NCBI RefSeq assembly: GCF_963669205.1
Contig: NZ_OY769915.1
Coordinates: forward strand, 4,810,001 to 4,874,000
From: an uncultured Roseibium sp.
GTDB lineage: Bacteria > Pseudomonadota > Alphaproteobacteria > Rhizobiales > Stappiaceae
Length of the DNA stretch: 64,000 nucleotides
Direction: 5' to 3'
Below the pieces are notes generated by a model. It searched no databases, was not told the origin of the DNA, and saw only the letters and a program-made list of their open reading frames with translations. This document shows positions 63,161-64,000 of the stretch, piece by piece (the first letter of the stretch is position 1; every line of letters begins with the position of its first letter). A program made the translations under genes and the position numbers.

Positions 63161-63934
63161 TCAACGCCCTTTCCAGACGGGCACCCTCTTTTCCCGGAAT
63201 GCGGCAACACCTTCGTCGGCATCATCTGAACAAAGCGCTGCCTCGAGTTCGTCCGTCGGATACCGAAACGCCTCCTGCGCCGCCAGATGCGCCGTCTGCC
63301 GGTTGATGGCCTTGATCGCCCGCAGGCTGAGCGGGGCACATGTCAGCAGCTCGGCCACCCAGCGGTCGGTCTCCGCATCCAGGTCTTCGGGCGGAACGAT
63401 CGCGTTGATCAATCCGTAGCGTTCCAGCTCCGGCGCCGCCAGCAGCCTTCCGGTCATCATCATGCCCATGGCGATGTTCCGTGGCACCAGGCGCGGAAGC
63501 AGCACCATGCCGCCATCAAGCGGCACGCGCCCAACCTTTGCTTCCGGCAGACCGAAACGCGCTGTCGCGGCGGCGATGACGATGTCGCATCCCAGAACCA
63601 TTTCCAGCCCGCCGCCCAGGGCAAGGCCGTTGACGCGCGCGATTACGGGGGTCGACATCTGCCGGAGTGCAATCCCCGTAAACCCCGACGCGCTGATGTT
63701 TTTCCAGTAATCCACTCCGGTCAGACCGGTGTCTTCTTTCAGGTCCGCTCCCGCACAGAAGGCCTTCGGTCCGGCCCCGGTGAGAACGGCACACCGGATC
63801 TCCGGGTTCTGCTCGATCTCTTCCCAGATCTCCGCCAGTCGCGCATGGGCAACGCTATCGACGGCGTTCAGACGCTCGGGCCGGTTGATGGTCACGCGCG
63901 CGACGTGATCTGCAACGTCGAGATCGACACTCAT
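63161..63934 (-). CDS. Enoyl-CoA hydratase/isomerase family protein
   Basis: The 257-residue crotonase-fold protein has KAFCAGADLKED and NGLALGGGLEMVLGCDIVIA, which form the CoA-binding and oxyanion-hole segments, and an acidic residue in LPEAKVGRVPLDGG in the usual place of the catalytic Glu. Start ATG overlaps the stop of the CoA-transferase gene (ATGA). The actual substrate is unknown; in carnitine-type operons such proteins work on CoA esters made by the neighbouring transferase. Confidence 0.9.
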   Translation of the reverse strand: MSVDLDVADHVARVTINRPERLNAVDSVAHARLAEIWEEIEQNPEIRCAVLTGAGPKAFCAGADLKEDTGLTGVDYWKNISASGFTGIALRQMSTPVIARVNGLALGGGLEMVLGCDIVIAAATARFGLPEAKVGRVPLDGGMVLLPRLVPRNIAMGMMMTGRLLAAPELERYGLINAIVPPEDLDAETDRWVAELLTCAPLSLRAIKAINRQTAHLAAQEAFRYPTDELEAALCSDDADEGVAAFREKRVPVWKGR

Positions 63935-64000
63935 TCAGCCGCCTCGTTGTTCAGGAGCACGGCCAGTTCCTGCAGCACGTCTTCGGTATGTTCGCCGAGC
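63931..64000 (-). CDS. CaiB/BaiF-type CoA-transferase, C-terminal end (partial)
   Basis: The last 22 codons before the stop read LGEHTEDVLQELAVLLNNEA and two more residues. LGEHT followed by a short amphipathic helix is the usual C-terminus of family III CoA-transferases. The gene continues beyond the window. It overlaps the next gene by four bases. Confidence 0.65.
   Translation of the reverse strand, partial: LGEHTEDVLQELAVLLNNEAAE

Overview
The window reads as a chromosomal segment of a GC-rich alphaproteobacterium. The rhamnose locus has the gene content and order known from Rhizobium leguminosarum, and the polyol genes resemble the ery/glp loci of Rhizobiales. A marine relative such as Roseibium/Labrenzia would fit, but that is a guess. 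No rRNA, tRNA or CRISPR array was seen.

Region 1 (1-24 kb) is loosely packed, with long intergenic stretches. It holds an integrase C-terminus, a CDF metal exporter, a TetR regulator with a 24-bp perfect palindrome beside its start codon and a translationally coupled membrane protein. A TadE-TadE-TadG set follows. The signalling genes are a soluble globin-coupled chemoreceptor, a membrane chemoreceptor, an AraC regulator and two GGDEF-EAL proteins, one with a periplasmic CxxCH haem motif. An orphan PotF/PotD-like binding protein and a PhoD-like phosphatase are also present. Three copies of a GGACGTC hairpin lie about 310-400 bp upstream of three minus-strand genes, and the 8-mer TTGCGCAA recurs in non-coding DNA.

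Region 2 (25-36 kb) is a complete L-rhamnose locus. Minus strand: rhaR, rhaS, rhaT, rhaP, rhaQ, rhaU, rhaK. Plus strand, divergent: rhaD (aldolase-dehydrogenase) and rhaI. The control region carries a 19-bp palindrome and three TGATTG repeats exactly 10 bp apart.

Region 3 (36.4-47.3 kb) is a carbohydrate or polyol module. A minus-strand operon encodes a glycerol-1-phosphate-dehydrogenase-like enzyme, a HAD phosphatase, a class II aldolase with a histone-like Lys/Ala/Pro tail, a CUT1 ABC transporter and an SDR. A SorC-type regulator and an FGGY kinase are divergent from it.

Region 4 (47.3-61.2 kb) is one 12-gene minus-strand operon. It contains an EryD-like regulator, a CUT1 transporter with two dissimilar ATPases (one with degenerate catalytic motifs), an EryA-like kinase, a D-2-hydroxyacid dehydrogenase, a GlpD/EryB-like dehydrogenase, a stand-alone RhaD-type aldolase, a second FGGY kinase and a NagD-like HAD protein. 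It looks like an erythritol/glycerol-type pathway rebuilt around an aldolase; its substrate is unknown.

Region 5 (61.5-64 kb) is an operon running off the window: CaiB-type CoA-transferase end, enoyl-CoA hydratase, 7Fe-type ferredoxin, DapA-family lyase and a dCMP-deaminase-like protein. Substrate-binding-protein genes in regions 2-4 are each followed by a strong intercistronic stem-loop.
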